The notes under the pieces are model-generated. The model saw only the letters and a program-made list of their open reading frames with translations. It had not been told where the DNA came from and did not search any database. Source: UBA6921 sp964532385 (lineage in GTDB: Bacteria; Pseudomonadota; Gammaproteobacteria; SG8-11). From it: a stretch of 64,000 nucleotides of DNA. The DNA is taken from assembly GCA_964532385.1 (NCBI GenBank), contig CAZHHW010000003.1, forward strand, positions 1 to 64,000, in the 5' to 3' direction. Of the stretch, positions 7,499 to 15,673 are shown piece after piece; the first letter of the stretch is position 1; every line of letters begins with the position of its first letter. The translations under genes and the position numbers were made by a program.

Positions 7499-8473
7499 TT
7501 ATCCAGCGGCACTGGCCTTGGGGAATAAGCTTTGCAGTTTGCTTTCAATGGCGCCGAGTAATTCATTGAACGAGTCCGCAAAAAGTTTTACGCCGTCCTT
7601 TTCCAGTTGCTCGGTGATTTGTTTGCTGTCGATCTGCAATAAATCCAGCGCGGCCAGATGCTGTTTGGCTTCGGCCAGGCCTTCGGTCAAGGTCGGTGCG
7701 GCCGTGCCATGATCTTTGAACGCCTTGTAAGTGGCGGGAGGGACCGTATTCACGGTGTCGGGGCCGATTAAACTGTCAACATAGAGCACATCGCTGAAGG
7801 CCGGATTCTTGGTGCCGGTGCTTGCCCATAATAGACGCTGGGGTTGAGCTCCGGCTTTGCGTAATTTTTCAAAGCGCGGAGAAAAAAACGCCTCGTTGTA
7901 AAATGCATATGCCAGCTTGGCATTGGCAATAGCGGTTTTACCTTGCAGGGCTTTGAGATCGGCTTGTTGACTGGCGGGCGCCGTGTCCGCCATATCTTGC
8001 AATTTTTTATCCACGGTATTGTCGACGCGGCTGATGAAGAAGCTCGCGACCGAGGCGATGTTGCCGATGTTCTTGTTTTGCTTCAGGCGGGTTTCAAGAC
8101 CATGCAGGTAGGCTTCGACCACTTCGCGATAACGGCTCACCGCAAACAGCAAGGTGACGTTGATGCTGATGCCGTCCGCGATCAAGGTTTCAATCGCCGG
8201 GAGNNNNNNNNNNNNNNNNNNNNNNNNNNNNNNNNNNNNNNNNNNNNNNNNNNNNNNNNNNNNNNNNNNNNNNNNNNNNNNNNNNNNNNNNNNNNNNNNN
8301 NNNGGGCTGCCGGTGATGGCTTTTTGAAAAATCGTGGGATTCGAGGTGATGCCTTTCAGACCTTCGTCGCGAATCATGCGCGCGAGTTCGCCGCTTTGCA
8401 GCATGCCGCGCTCAATGTTGTCGAGCCAAATGCTTTGCCCGAATTTGGATAAGGCGAGTAGGGGGTTTTCCAT
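7499..8473 (-). CDS. tal: Transaldolase (interrupted by assembly gap)
   Basis: Transaldolase of the non-oxidative pentose phosphate pathway, which exchanges dihydroxyacetone units between sugar phosphates. Both ends are clear. The N-terminus reads FGQSIWLDNIERGML and GITSNPTIFQKAI; after the gap come LPAIETLIADGISINVTLLF, SFFISRVD, GKTAIANAKLAY and RLLWASTGTKNPAFSDVLYV, with the TAxKNP-like active-site region. The wording matches the long (about 370-385 aa) Tal family. About 90-95 residues normally lie between the TSNP block and LPAI, so the 100-N gap stands for roughly 280 bases. In an autotroph it complements Calvin-cycle sugar rearrangements. The gene stands alone. Confidence 0.9.
   Translation of the reverse strand: MENPLLALSKFGQSIWLDNIERGMLQSGELARMIRDEGLKGITSNPTIFQKAITGSXXXXXXXXXXXXXXXXXXXXXXXXXXXXXXXXXXLPAIETLIADGISINVTLLFAVSRYREVVEAYLHGLETRLKQNKNIGNIASVASFFISRVDNTVDKKLQDMADTAPASQQADLKALQGKTAIANAKLAYAFYNEAFFSPRFEKLRKAGAQPQRLLWASTGTKNPAFSDVLYVDSLIGPDTVNTVPPATYKAFKDHGTAAPTLTEGLAEAKQHLAALDLLQIDSKQITEQLEKDGVKLFADSFNELLGAIESKLQSLFPKASAAG
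8204..8303. other. Assembly gap (100 N) inside tal
   Basis: A run of exactly 100 N, i.e. a placeholder of unknown length. Comparison with the transaldolase family suggests the missing stretch is nearer 280 bases. Confidence 0.99.
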
Positions 8474-8717
8474 GGGGTGCTCCTTCCTACCTTGAAGTAG
8501 GATCTTGGTTTAATTTTGGACCGCGTGGACCTCGCCGGGTTGCGTACTATCCGAATTCATGCAGGTAAGTCGGCACGGTACGCCAGTTCTTTACTCTATG
8601 CGGAGTCTGGCTCCTGTGACCGTGTGGCAGACCGCGCACCCGCGCGCCGCAGGCCTGATGATTGTGTTGTAATACAATGGCCGCCTATTTTCCGGCCTGC
8701 AAGACGTGGAATAACTG

Positions 8718-9671
8718 ATGTTCATGCGCTACTGGTTGTGCTTTCGTCTGTTGGGAGTTTTATCCCTGGCGGGCGTTTCAATAAGTTGTAGCGAAGCTCA
8801 GCGCGCGCCGCCGCCGGACATGGTGGAAGTGCCCGAGGGTGAATTCATCATGGGCAGCGATAAAGTTGATACGGAAGGGCTGCAACAACGCTATGGTTTG
8901 GTCAAACCTTTGTATCTCGACGAACACCCGCAGCAACGCGTGGTACTAAAAAGTTTTTTGATCGATCGCTACGAAGTGACTAATCAGCAGTACAAGGAAT
9001 TCACGCACGCGGCCAAATACGCCGAGCCATTTGAATGGTCGCAGAATGGCTATAACCTCGCGCCGGAACGTCTGGAACAGTCCGGCATCGATGCCTTGCG
9101 CTGGATCGCGACGGACTACTTCAAACTGGATGTCGACACCCAGCGCCTGGACAAACCGGCCTTGCTGCGTTTGATGACCGAAAAACGCAGCTTTCGCGAC
9201 CGCCTGCCGGTGGCGGGCGTGACGTGGCAGGATGCGGAGGCGTATTGCCGCTGGAAACACAAACGTCTGCCGCGCGAAGCGGAATGGGAAAAAGCCGCGC
9301 GCGGCAAGGACGGCTATGAATTCCCTTGGGGCAACACCTGGAACCCGGATGCGATCAACTCGGGCGACAACACGCCATGGGAAGACGGCATTGCCCCGGT
9401 CGGCACTTATCCAAACAGCAAATCACCCTATGGCGTTTACGACATGGCGGGCAACGTATGGGAGTGGGTGGCGGACGACTACCAAGCCTATCCCGGCAAT
9501 AAAGAATCCAACCCGGATTTTGCAGCGGGCAAGAAAGTATTGCGCGGCGGGGGCGGCGGCATCGGCCATTACGCCATCAGCCAGTTTTTTCGTTCCGCAG
9601 CCCGGCAAGCCAGTGACCCGCGTACGACCAGCGCGGACGTGGGGTTTCGTTGCGCGCAGGACGCCCGTTAA
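8718..9671 (+). CDS. Formylglycine-generating-enzyme-fold (SUMF1) lipoprotein
   Basis: Protein of 317 aa with an N-terminal signal ending in a lipobox-like SISC (Cys24), so probably a periplasmic lipoprotein. The rest is the FGE-sulfatase/SUMF1 fold: MVEVPEGEFIMGSD, DRYEVTNQQYKEF, PVAGVTWQDAEAYCRW, KRLPREAEWEKAARG, PWGNTWNP, GVYDMAGNVWEWVADDY, VLRGGG and DVGFRCA. The usual FGE copper-site cysteine pair near the C-terminus is not evident; only a single C-terminal Cys (FRCA) is present. A true sulfatase-activating role is therefore unlikely without further support, and no sulfatase is nearby. It may be a structural or ligand-binding member of the family. Confidence 0.85.
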   Translation: MFMRYWLCFRLLGVLSLAGVSISCSEAQRAPPPDMVEVPEGEFIMGSDKVDTEGLQQRYGLVKPLYLDEHPQQRVVLKSFLIDRYEVTNQQYKEFTHAAKYAEPFEWSQNGYNLAPERLEQSGIDALRWIATDYFKLDVDTQRLDKPALLRLMTEKRSFRDRLPVAGVTWQDAEAYCRWKHKRLPREAEWEKAARGKDGYEFPWGNTWNPDAINSGDNTPWEDGIAPVGTYPNSKSPYGVYDMAGNVWEWVADDYQAYPGNKESNPDFAAGKKVLRGGGGGIGHYAISQFFRSAARQASDPRTTSADVGFRCAQDAR

Positions 9672-9683
9672 GGCCGCAAGCAG

Positions 9684-9815
9684 TCAATTGCGTTCGAATT
9701 CTTCGTGTGTTTTTACGGTGGCCGGCGAGTGTGTCAGATGCAGGGCGCCGATTGCGCCGACAATGCCGCCGATCGTGAAGGAGAGAATGACGGCTTCCAT
9801 CAAAAAATTGGCCAT
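9684..9815 (-). CDS. Small membrane protein, 43 aa
   Basis: Peptide starting MANFLMEAVILSFTIGG, with one hydrophobic helix over most of residues 4-27 and a charged tail (THEEFERN). The ATG at 9815 is preceded by GAGGA with an 8-base spacing, which supports real translation. It is transcribed away from rocD and convergent with the SUMF1-like gene. I do not recognise a named family. Single-helix peptides of this size often act as small subunits or regulators of membrane complexes, but no partner is evident here. Confidence 0.55.
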   Translation of the reverse strand: MANFLMEAVILSFTIGGIVGAIGALHLTHSPATVKTHEEFERN

Positions 9816-9915
9816 GGGTAAAATCCTCGTACGTGATGTTCTTGGTAGTGTGGACCCCACGACCACAGGGCTTGACTTTTATAACGGCAACTTTACGAAT
9901 GGATTTAGCGTAACT

Positions 9916-9940
9916 TAAAAAAATCAGAATTATTGTTCTG
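9916..9940 (-). terminator. Intrinsic terminator overlapping rocD stop
   Basis: On the minus strand CAGAA, loop CAATAA, TTCTG is followed by ATTTTTTT. The rocD stop codon (TAA, 9930-9932) lies in the loop. The stem is short (5 bp) but the U-tract is strong. Confidence 0.6.
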
Positions 9941-11159
9941 CACCGAACCTTGCACGGCGTAATTTCGACAGTACCCGGCGCAGAATATTTACCGCGCCGT
10001 CGATCTGGCGTTCGGTAATCACCAGCGGCGGTGCGATACGAATCACGGTGTGATGGGTTTCTTTACTCAACAGACCGGCGTGCATTAAGGCTTCGCACAC
10101 CATGCGCGCATTGACGCGGCTGGTATCGAGCTCAATACCCACCAGCAACCCGCGTCCGCGCACATCGCGAATCAAGGGGTTGGTTAGTGCGCGTAATTTC
10201 TCCAGTAGGTAATCGCCCAGGGTCGCGGCGCGCTCGACCAGGTTTTCGTCGACTAACACGTTCAAAGCTTCCAGTCCCACCGCGGCGGCGAGCGCGTTAC
10301 CGCCGAAGGTGCTGCCATGGTCGCCGGGTGTAAACACTTTCATGACCTCGCGGCGTGCCAGGAACATGGACACCGGCAACAGTCCGCCACCCAGGGCTTT
10401 GCCCAGCAGTACCGCATCGGGTTTAACGCCGTCGTGTTCGGCAGCGAGCAGTTTGCCGGTACGACCCAGGCCGGTTTGAATTTCATCGCAAATCAATAAC
10501 ACATTGTGTTGTGCGCACAGGCGCGCGCACTCCGCCAAATAACCGGCCGGCGGAACAATAATGCCGCCTTCACCTTGGATTGGCTCCACCAGAAATGCCG
10601 CTGTAGCAGGTGTGATGGCGGCGGCAAGCGCTTGAGCGTCGCCGTAAGGGATAAGTTTGAAACCGGGTAAAAACGGCCCAAAACCGGCGCGATACTGCGG
10701 TTCGCTGGACATGCTGATCGCAGCCAGGGTGCGGCCATGAAAATTATTGCGGCACACGATAATCTCGGCGGTTTCTTGTGGCACGCCTTTGACTTGATAG
10801 GCCCACTTGCGCGCGGCTTTCAATGCGGTTTCCACCGCCTCGGCGCCGCTGTTCATCGGCAGGGCCTGGTCAAAGCCGGTCAATGCGCAGGCCTTGGCAA
10901 GAAATGGCCCCAACCGGTCATGGTAAAAAGCACGCGAGCACACGGCCAGTTGTTTGGCTTGTTGGGCCAAGGCCTTCACCAGGCGCGGATGGCAATGCCC
11001 GTGGCTGACGGCGGAATAGGCGCTCATCATGTCAAGGTAACGCTTGCCCTGATCGTCCCACACATGGACACCTTTGCCGCGCACCAGCACCACGGGCAGC
11101 GGCTGATAATTGTGCGCGCCGTGAATATTTTCCAGATCGATTACATGGCCTATTGTCAT
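9930..11159 (-). CDS. rocD: Ornithine aminotransferase
   Basis: PLP-dependent class III aminotransferase of 409 aa that converts ornithine and 2-oxoglutarate to glutamate semialdehyde and glutamate. Seen motifs are MNSGAEAVETALKAARKW, FHGRTLAAISMS, VEPIQGEGGI, CDEIQTGLGRTG and the PLP lysine in LLGKALGGGLLPVS. The N-terminal NYQPLPVVLVRGKGVHVWD is typical of the RocD branch rather than of ArgD or GabT. The start overlaps the arginase stop (ATGA), so the two are translationally coupled and together turn arginine into glutamate semialdehyde. Confidence 0.92.
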   Translation of the reverse strand: MTIGHVIDLENIHGAHNYQPLPVVLVRGKGVHVWDDQGKRYLDMMSAYSAVSHGHCHPRLVKALAQQAKQLAVCSRAFYHDRLGPFLAKACALTGFDQALPMNSGAEAVETALKAARKWAYQVKGVPQETAEIIVCRNNFHGRTLAAISMSSEPQYRAGFGPFLPGFKLIPYGDAQALAAAITPATAAFLVEPIQGEGGIIVPPAGYLAECARLCAQHNVLLICDEIQTGLGRTGKLLAAEHDGVKPDAVLLGKALGGGLLPVSMFLARREVMKVFTPGDHGSTFGGNALAAAVGLEALNVLVDENLVERAATLGDYLLEKLRALTNPLIRDVRGRGLLVGIELDTSRVNARMVCEALMHAGLLSKETHHTVIRIAPPLVITERQIDGAVNILRRVLSKLRRARFGAEQ

Positions 11160-12055
11160 AACATGGCGCTCAGTAAATCGAGGGTCAATTGTGTGGTTTT
11201 CCCATCGCGGTCGCGAAACGGATTGAGCTCGGCGATTTCCACACCCAGCAGCTCGGGATCACCTCGTGCCAATGCAAGACTATTAAGCAATATTTGCGCG
11301 GGAATGCCGCCAGGCTCCGGACTGCCGACCCCGGGGGCGTCAACCGGATCAATTGCGTCCAGGTCGATGCTGATGCCGTAGCCGCCGGCGGCGGAGCGGG
11401 CAATGTCCAGCGCGCTACGCATGATGTGCGCAAGTCCGGTGCGGCGAATCTCCTGCATGCCGAAAATACGCACGCCCAGCTCCGCCAGTAAGCGTTGCTC
11501 TTCGGGTTCGTAACTGCGCACGCCGATCACCGCAACATGGGCGGCGTGAAGTTTGGCCGCGGCATCGCCCACGCGGGTGAGGCGCGGGTCGCCGTGCCCC
11601 AGCAAACAGGCCAGCGGCATACCGTGAATGGCCCCGCTGCGGCTGGTTTGCGGCGTGTGGCTGTCCAAGTGCGCATCGATCCAGACCAGTCCGACCGGTC
11701 CCCGCGCGCGTTGCGCGATGGCCGCGCCGCTCCAGGTGCCGATGGCGCAGGAATGATCTCCGCCGATCACGGCGAAGCGCCGGTCTTGACTGATTTCCGT
11801 GCTCACCGCCTGGGCCAGACGCGCACTCATTTCAGCCACCTGTGCATAAGGATCGGGTGCATTGCCAAGCGCGGCAACCGGATGCAGCGTGCCGCGCCAC
11901 TCGGCGGTAATTCCCGAAGCAGGCAAACGTTTTTCCAGCGCGCGTTGCACCTGGTGCGGCCCGAAGTCGCAGCGCTGATCGCGCGCGCCGAGGCACGAGG
12001 CGGCGCCGATGATCGCAACCGGTGAGGGACTGAGACGGTGAGCCTGTTGCGTCAT
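11156..12055 (-). CDS. rocF: Arginase
   Basis: Manganese enzyme of 299 aa that hydrolyses arginine to ornithine and urea. The binuclear metal ligands are present in GGDHSCAIG (His/Asp), WIDAHLDSHT (Asp, His, Asp) and SIDLDAIDPVDAPGVG. Length and the C-terminal VEIAELNPFRD agree with RocF-type arginases rather than agmatinases. It is the first gene of a two-gene operon with rocD. This pathway releases nitrogen as urea; no urease is visible in the window. Confidence 0.92.
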   Translation of the reverse strand: MTQQAHRLSPSPVAIIGAASCLGARDQRCDFGPHQVQRALEKRLPASGITAEWRGTLHPVAALGNAPDPYAQVAEMSARLAQAVSTEISQDRRFAVIGGDHSCAIGTWSGAAIAQRARGPVGLVWIDAHLDSHTPQTSRSGAIHGMPLACLLGHGDPRLTRVGDAAAKLHAAHVAVIGVRSYEPEEQRLLAELGVRIFGMQEIRRTGLAHIMRSALDIARSAAGGYGISIDLDAIDPVDAPGVGSPEPGGIPAQILLNSLALARGDPELLGVEIAELNPFRDRDGKTTQLTLDLLSAML

Positions 12056-12188
12056 GGGATCAAACCTGATGGATAAGTGTTGGGCGTTTATTTATCGGCG
12101 TGATTCGGTATGAATTGATGCCCGGGTTGCGCGAAGCGCACTATGCTTGCCTCCTCATTTTAAGATTAGCCTTTTTTAAGGTCAGCAT

Positions 12189-13421
12189 ATGTTGGATAGC
12201 CAACGTCGCGATTTATTCGCCATCTATAGCCAAGCCATTCATGCGGTGCATGGCCGGCAAGCGGTATGCAATCACCTGCGCACGCGCACTCCGGCGCGTC
12301 CCGTCTATGTGGCGGCGATTGGTAAAGCGGCGGCGGCCATGGCCGCAGGCGCCTTCGCAGCGTGGGGTGAGGCGATTCAGCAGGCGCTGGTGATTACCCG
12401 TTACGGTTATGCCCCGCCGGCACCGCAGTACGAACCGCGTAGGCGCTATCTGGAAGCCGGGCATCCGCAGCCCGATGCCGCAAGTCTGGCCGCCGGACAA
12501 GCCTTGGTGGAGTTTCTTTCCGCCGTGCCGGCGGCGGCACAGTGCCTGGTATTGATTTCAGGCGGCGCATCCGCCTTGGTGGAGGTCTTGCCCGCCGGCA
12601 TCAACCTGGCTGCTTGGCAGAGTGTCAATACCTGGCTGATCTCGAGTGGTTTGGACATCCGTTCCATGAATGCGGTGCGCAGCGGGTTGTCGTGCATTAA
12701 GGGTGGGCGCCTGGTGCGTATGCTCAACGCGCAAGACACGGAGGTGTTATTGATTTCGGATGTGCCCGGCGATGACCCGTCCGTGATTGGATCAGGGTTG
12801 CTTAATCCCTCCACCCACCAAATAGGTCAACTTGATCTACCCGAGTGGATAGGGAAATTACTGCACGCGGGCCCGCCGCCGGTGGCACGCGAGGATCCGG
12901 ATTTTGCAAACATCCGGACCTTCATTGTGGCGAATAATGCAATGGCACGGCAGGCTGCCGTGGAAGCAGCGCACAAACTGGGATATGCAAGCCATGATCA
13001 TTCTGAAGCGCTGGTAGGCAACGTCACCGCTGCCGCGCAAATCATCACTAGCCGCGTGCTCTCCGGACCGCCCGGGGTTTACCTCTGGGGTGGCGAAGTC
13101 ACGCTAAAGCTGCCGCCGCATGCGGGGCCCGGCGGAAGAAATCAACACCTGGCCTTGGAATGCGCCACTTATTTGCATGGCAGAAGTGACGCAATAGTTC
13201 TTGCAGGCGGCACCGACGGCAGCGACGGATCGACCTCGCATGCAGGCGCCCTAGTTGATGGCGGTACCTTGGAGCGCGGCCGGAGTGCCGGGCTCGACGC
13301 GCAAATTTGCTTGGCGAACGCAGACGCCACCCGGTTTCTGCAAGCCTCCGGTGATTTGTTTTCAACCGGTCCCACCGGCACCAATGTAATGGACCTCACA
13401 ATCGCTATGCGATTGAGTTGA
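12189..13421 (+). CDS. gckA: Glycerate 2-kinase (DUF4147/MOFRL type)
   Basis: Glycerate kinase of the GckA/TtuD family, 410 aa, phosphorylating D-glycerate to 2-phosphoglycerate. The N-terminal DUF4147 part has VAAIGKAAAAMAAGA, GHPQPDAASLAAGQA, LVLISGGASALVE, NAVRSGLSCIKGGRL and DVPGDDPSVIGSG. The C-terminal MOFRL domain has LWGGEVTLKLP, GPGGRNQHLAL and GTDGSDGSTSHAGALVDG. The lysine in SCIKGG is the known catalytic one. AAGG lies 9 bases before the ATG. In an autotroph with RuBisCO it could serve photorespiratory glycolate salvage (glyoxylate to glycerate to 2-PG), although no other pathway genes are adjacent. Confidence 0.9.
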   Translation: MLDSQRRDLFAIYSQAIHAVHGRQAVCNHLRTRTPARPVYVAAIGKAAAAMAAGAFAAWGEAIQQALVITRYGYAPPAPQYEPRRRYLEAGHPQPDAASLAAGQALVEFLSAVPAAAQCLVLISGGASALVEVLPAGINLAAWQSVNTWLISSGLDIRSMNAVRSGLSCIKGGRLVRMLNAQDTEVLLISDVPGDDPSVIGSGLLNPSTHQIGQLDLPEWIGKLLHAGPPPVAREDPDFANIRTFIVANNAMARQAAVEAAHKLGYASHDHSEALVGNVTAAAQIITSRVLSGPPGVYLWGGEVTLKLPPHAGPGGRNQHLALECATYLHGRSDAIVLAGGTDGSDGSTSHAGALVDGGTLERGRSAGLDAQICLANADATRFLQASGDLFSTGPTGTNVMDLTIAMRLS

Positions 13422-13442
13422 AAGACGATTCATTTTTGACTG

Positions 13443-13460
13443 CTGTCATGAACCGGTCAC
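13443..13460 (+). promoter_or_regulatory. Candidate PhoB box
   Basis: The sequence CTGTCAT GAAC CGGTCAC matches the PhoB half-site consensus CTGTCAY twice at 11-base periodicity (7 of 7 and 6 of 7). It lies about 150 bases before the 54-aa peptide gene and just after glycerate kinase. No clean -10 hexamer is seen at the expected distance. Confidence 0.4.
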
Positions 13461-13535
13461 GTATTGATCGGCGCCACAAAACAAAAATAATTGTGACGGC
13501 TGTCGCGGAACGAGGAAGTGTTTAGCGAAATAGTG

Positions 13536-13554
13536 GTCACTGTAATCAAGTGAC
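13536..13554. promoter_or_regulatory. Inverted repeat GTCACT-N7-AGTGAC
   Basis: A perfect 6-bp inverted repeat with a 7-base spacer, ending about 45 bases before the translational start of the 54-aa peptide. It could be an operator of a dimeric regulator. No factor can be named. Confidence 0.35.
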
Positions 13555-13612
13555 GCCAGTACTTGCCGTAAGTTAGAACATCCAGTGAGCTTCACGAATG
13601 CTTGGAACCACT

Positions 13613-13777
13613 ATGAAAATAAGACGCAAACCAGATTTCCTGTTCTTACTCGCAATCATCGTTGGCCTTGGCGTAATTCTCACCATGCGCGCTCAGGCCG
13701 GTTCTGACACCCATTCCCAGAGTTCTACCGGCAGTACCTATGCTGCCGCTCAAACTGCATTCAAGAAAACGAATTAG
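13613..13777 (+). CDS. Small membrane-anchored or exported peptide, 54 aa
   Basis: The frame from ATG 13613 encodes MKIRRKPDFLFLLAIIVGLG, then continues as a single hydrophobic helix ending in MRAQAGSD and a Ser/Thr/Ala-rich tail of about 25 residues. The helix plus AQA-like site could be a signal peptide or an anchor. An in-frame ATG at 13598 would add five residues; 13613 has a GGA 6-8 bases upstream. The gene has an independent promoter region (Pho-box-like site, inverted repeat) and its own intrinsic terminator, good evidence that it is a real short gene. Function unknown. Confidence 0.6.
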   Translation: MKIRRKPDFLFLLAIIVGLGVILTMRAQAGSDTHSQSSTGSTYAAAQTAFKKTN

Positions 13778-13793
13778 CCTGAACGAGGGGGAT

Positions 13794-13829
13794 GCGCTGT
13801 GCCGGAAATTCCGGTACGGCGTTTTTATT
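13794..13829 (+). terminator. Intrinsic terminator of the 54-aa peptide gene
   Basis: CGCTGTGCCGGAA pairs almost completely with TTCCGGTACGGCG and is followed by TTTTTATTT. It lies 17 bases after the stop codon and overlaps the last bases of the convergent amidotransferase gene. Confidence 0.85.
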
Positions 13830-14529
13830 TGCGAAGCGCGCCCAGCCAGCGGGAGTAAATCAAATCCGCAACACCTTGTAATTTTCTAATGCGTGGCGCC
13901 AGGTCGCGAGTGATCTCAGCGGCGTTTTGCACTGCGCCAGATGCGTTAATAAATTCTTCCGGGGCACTGGCGACCCATTGCTTTACCATCGCTTCGGTCA
14001 TTTCGATATGGCACTGCAAAGCCAGTGTGTTGCCGATGGCGAAAGCCTGCTGTTCACAGTTTTCATTACGTAGCAAAGACATGGCTCCTGTGGGCAGGGA
14101 AAATGTTTCGCCATGCCAGTGAAATACAGGAAAACGCGTGGGTAAACCGTCAAACCACGCGGCGGACGCGGGTGAAGGAATCTGTTCAACCTCAAACCAG
14201 CCGATCTCCCGCACCCGGTTGCGCGTCACTTTACCGCCCAGCGCTTTGCTGATGAGCTGGCCACCGAGGCAATGGCCGAGTACCGGAATGGCGGCGGCGG
14301 TCGCGTGGCGAATCAAATTCAACTCCTGTTCAATCCACGGCAGCGGATCGTTCACGCTCATGGGTCCGCCCATGAAGACCAAGGCGCTGAAGCCCCGGGA
14401 AGATTCAGGCAGCGCATCGCCTTGGCCGATAGACACGATACGGTAGGGAAGGGCATTACGTTCCAGAACCTCCGCCAAATATCCCGGCCCCTCGTGGTCG
14501 ACATGAGTGACAATTAATATGGGTTGCAT
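13825..14529 (-). CDS. Class I glutamine amidotransferase
   Basis: Protein of 234 aa with the GATase-1 fold. The nucleophile elbow is GHCLGGQLIS (Cys at about residue 88), the catalytic His-Glu pair is in QCHIEMTEAM, and VFHWHGETFSLP is typical of the free-standing GMP-synthase-like amidotransferases. The start at 14529 (MQPILIVTHVDHEGPGYLA) fits the family; a longer frame exists but overlaps the divergent protease promoter. No synthetase partner is adjacent. Such stand-alone proteins are often gamma-glutamyl hydrolases of small metabolites; the substrate is unknown. Confidence 0.85.
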   Translation of the reverse strand: MQPILIVTHVDHEGPGYLAEVLERNALPYRIVSIGQGDALPESSRGFSALVFMGGPMSVNDPLPWIEQELNLIRHATAAAIPVLGHCLGGQLISKALGGKVTRNRVREIGWFEVEQIPSPASAAWFDGLPTRFPVFHWHGETFSLPTGAMSLLRNENCEQQAFAIGNTLALQCHIEMTEAMVKQWVASAPEEFINASGAVQNAAEITRDLAPRIRKLQGVADLIYSRWLGALRK

Positions 14530-14578
14530 GCGATGCTCCTGCTTCGTGTCCGGAATTTCTAGCACGATCCAAATCCGG

Positions 14579-15217
14579 ATGAAAGTCTGGACGCTAGTGG
14601 GGTTGTGGTGTGCCTGTGTTGGTGCGCACGCAACCCAGATTGAGGTGGTGGGATTATTCAAAGATAAGGCTGTAGTTGTTATTGACGGCAAGCGCCGTGT
14701 CTTGACACTCGCCGAAACAAGTCCTGAAGGTGTAAAGTTGCTCGCGGTACAGAGCGATTATGCGGTGCTGGAAGACGCCGGAAAGCGGAAGATCTACAGG
14801 CTGGATCCGTCCGCTCCGGTATCGACCACCTTCAATTCTGTGCCGGTAACCGAGGAGCGTATCGCGCGCGACCGGATGGGTATGTATCACAGCCAGGGCA
14901 GCATCAACGGTTCTGCGCTCAAATTCCTGATAGACACCGGTGCGACTTTGATTGCCCTCAACGGATCGCAGGCGCGGCGTTTAGGAATCGACTTTAAAAA
15001 ACAAGGCAAGCCTATTCCAATCAGTACCGCTTCCGGAAATACCGTGGGTTATCTTATTACTCTGGATCGCGTCAAAGTCGGCGGCATCGAATTGCACAAC
15101 GTCGAAGCCTCCGTGCTCGATGGCAGTGAGCCCGCAGAAGCACTTCTAGGCATGTCATTTCTAGGCCGCCTGGAAATATCGAATGAAGGCGGAGTACTGC
15201 GCTTGCGCAAGAAGTAG
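14579..15217 (+). CDS. Retropepsin-like aspartic protease (clan AA, TIGR02281-like)
   Basis: Protein of 212 aa with a signal peptide (residues 1-18, ending CVGAHA), a short N-terminal domain, and a retropepsin domain at about 95-210. The catalytic motif is FLIDTGATLIALN, followed by a hydrophobic-hydrophobic-glycine block (LLGMSFLGRLEI). A single DTG means it must act as a dimer. Bacterial members are periplasmic or membrane-linked, with unknown substrates. The start at 14579 gives a clean signal peptide. It is divergent from the amidotransferase, with 49 bases between them. Confidence 0.85.
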   Translation: MKVWTLVGLWCACVGAHATQIEVVGLFKDKAVVVIDGKRRVLTLAETSPEGVKLLAVQSDYAVLEDAGKRKIYRLDPSAPVSTTFNSVPVTEERIARDRMGMYHSQGSINGSALKFLIDTGATLIALNGSQARRLGIDFKKQGKPIPISTASGNTVGYLITLDRVKVGGIELHNVEASVLDGSEPAEALLGMSFLGRLEISNEGGVLRLRKK

Positions 15218-15395
15218 ATTAATCCGCCGGAACGCTGCCCGTTGTGCTGATTAAATCGATGTCCTTGAAATAACCTGAGCGTGCTGTTTCTCTTTTCCTG
15301 GAAATTACGTAGAATACGCGACCTTTGCAGCCGGGCTCGTGGTTGAGCGCGGCGTTTTTATTTACTTCGAGCTTTGAAATTGGGGATTAAACGCG

Positions 15396-15659
15396 ATGGT
15401 GACTATTCGCTTGGCCCGCGGTGGTGGTAAAAGCCGCCCGTTCTATAACGTGGTCGTAACTGACAGCCGCAGCAAGCGTGACGGCCGTTTCATTGAGCAC
15501 ATTGGATTTTTTAACCCGATGGCGCGCGAACATGAAACCCGTACACGCATTGATTTTGAGCGTATGACGTATTGGGTGTCGAAAGGCGCGCAGCCTTCAG
15601 ATCGTGTCGCGCAATTGGCGAAAGAACTGAAAAAGCAGACTGCGGCCGTCGCGGCTTGA
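15396..15659 (+). CDS. rpsP: 30S ribosomal protein S16
   Basis: Ribosomal protein bS16, 87 aa. It starts MVTIRLARGGGKSRPFYNVV and has DSRSKRDGRFIEHIGFFNP and the RVAQLAKELKK tail, matching the family over its full length. It is the first gene of the conserved rpsP-rimM-trmD-rplS operon. GGGGA lies 9 bases before the start. Confidence 0.98.
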   Translation: MVTIRLARGGGKSRPFYNVVVTDSRSKRDGRFIEHIGFFNPMAREHETRTRIDFERMTYWVSKGAQPSDRVAQLAKELKKQTAAVAA

Positions 15660-15673
15660 TTGAGTAGCTGAGC

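Noticed and set aside
8500..8717. Promoter of the SUMF1-like gene (TTGTAATACAA palindrome near 8668)
   Set aside because: A TACAAT-like -10 exists but no -35 at a proper distance; the palindrome is too short to claim an operator.
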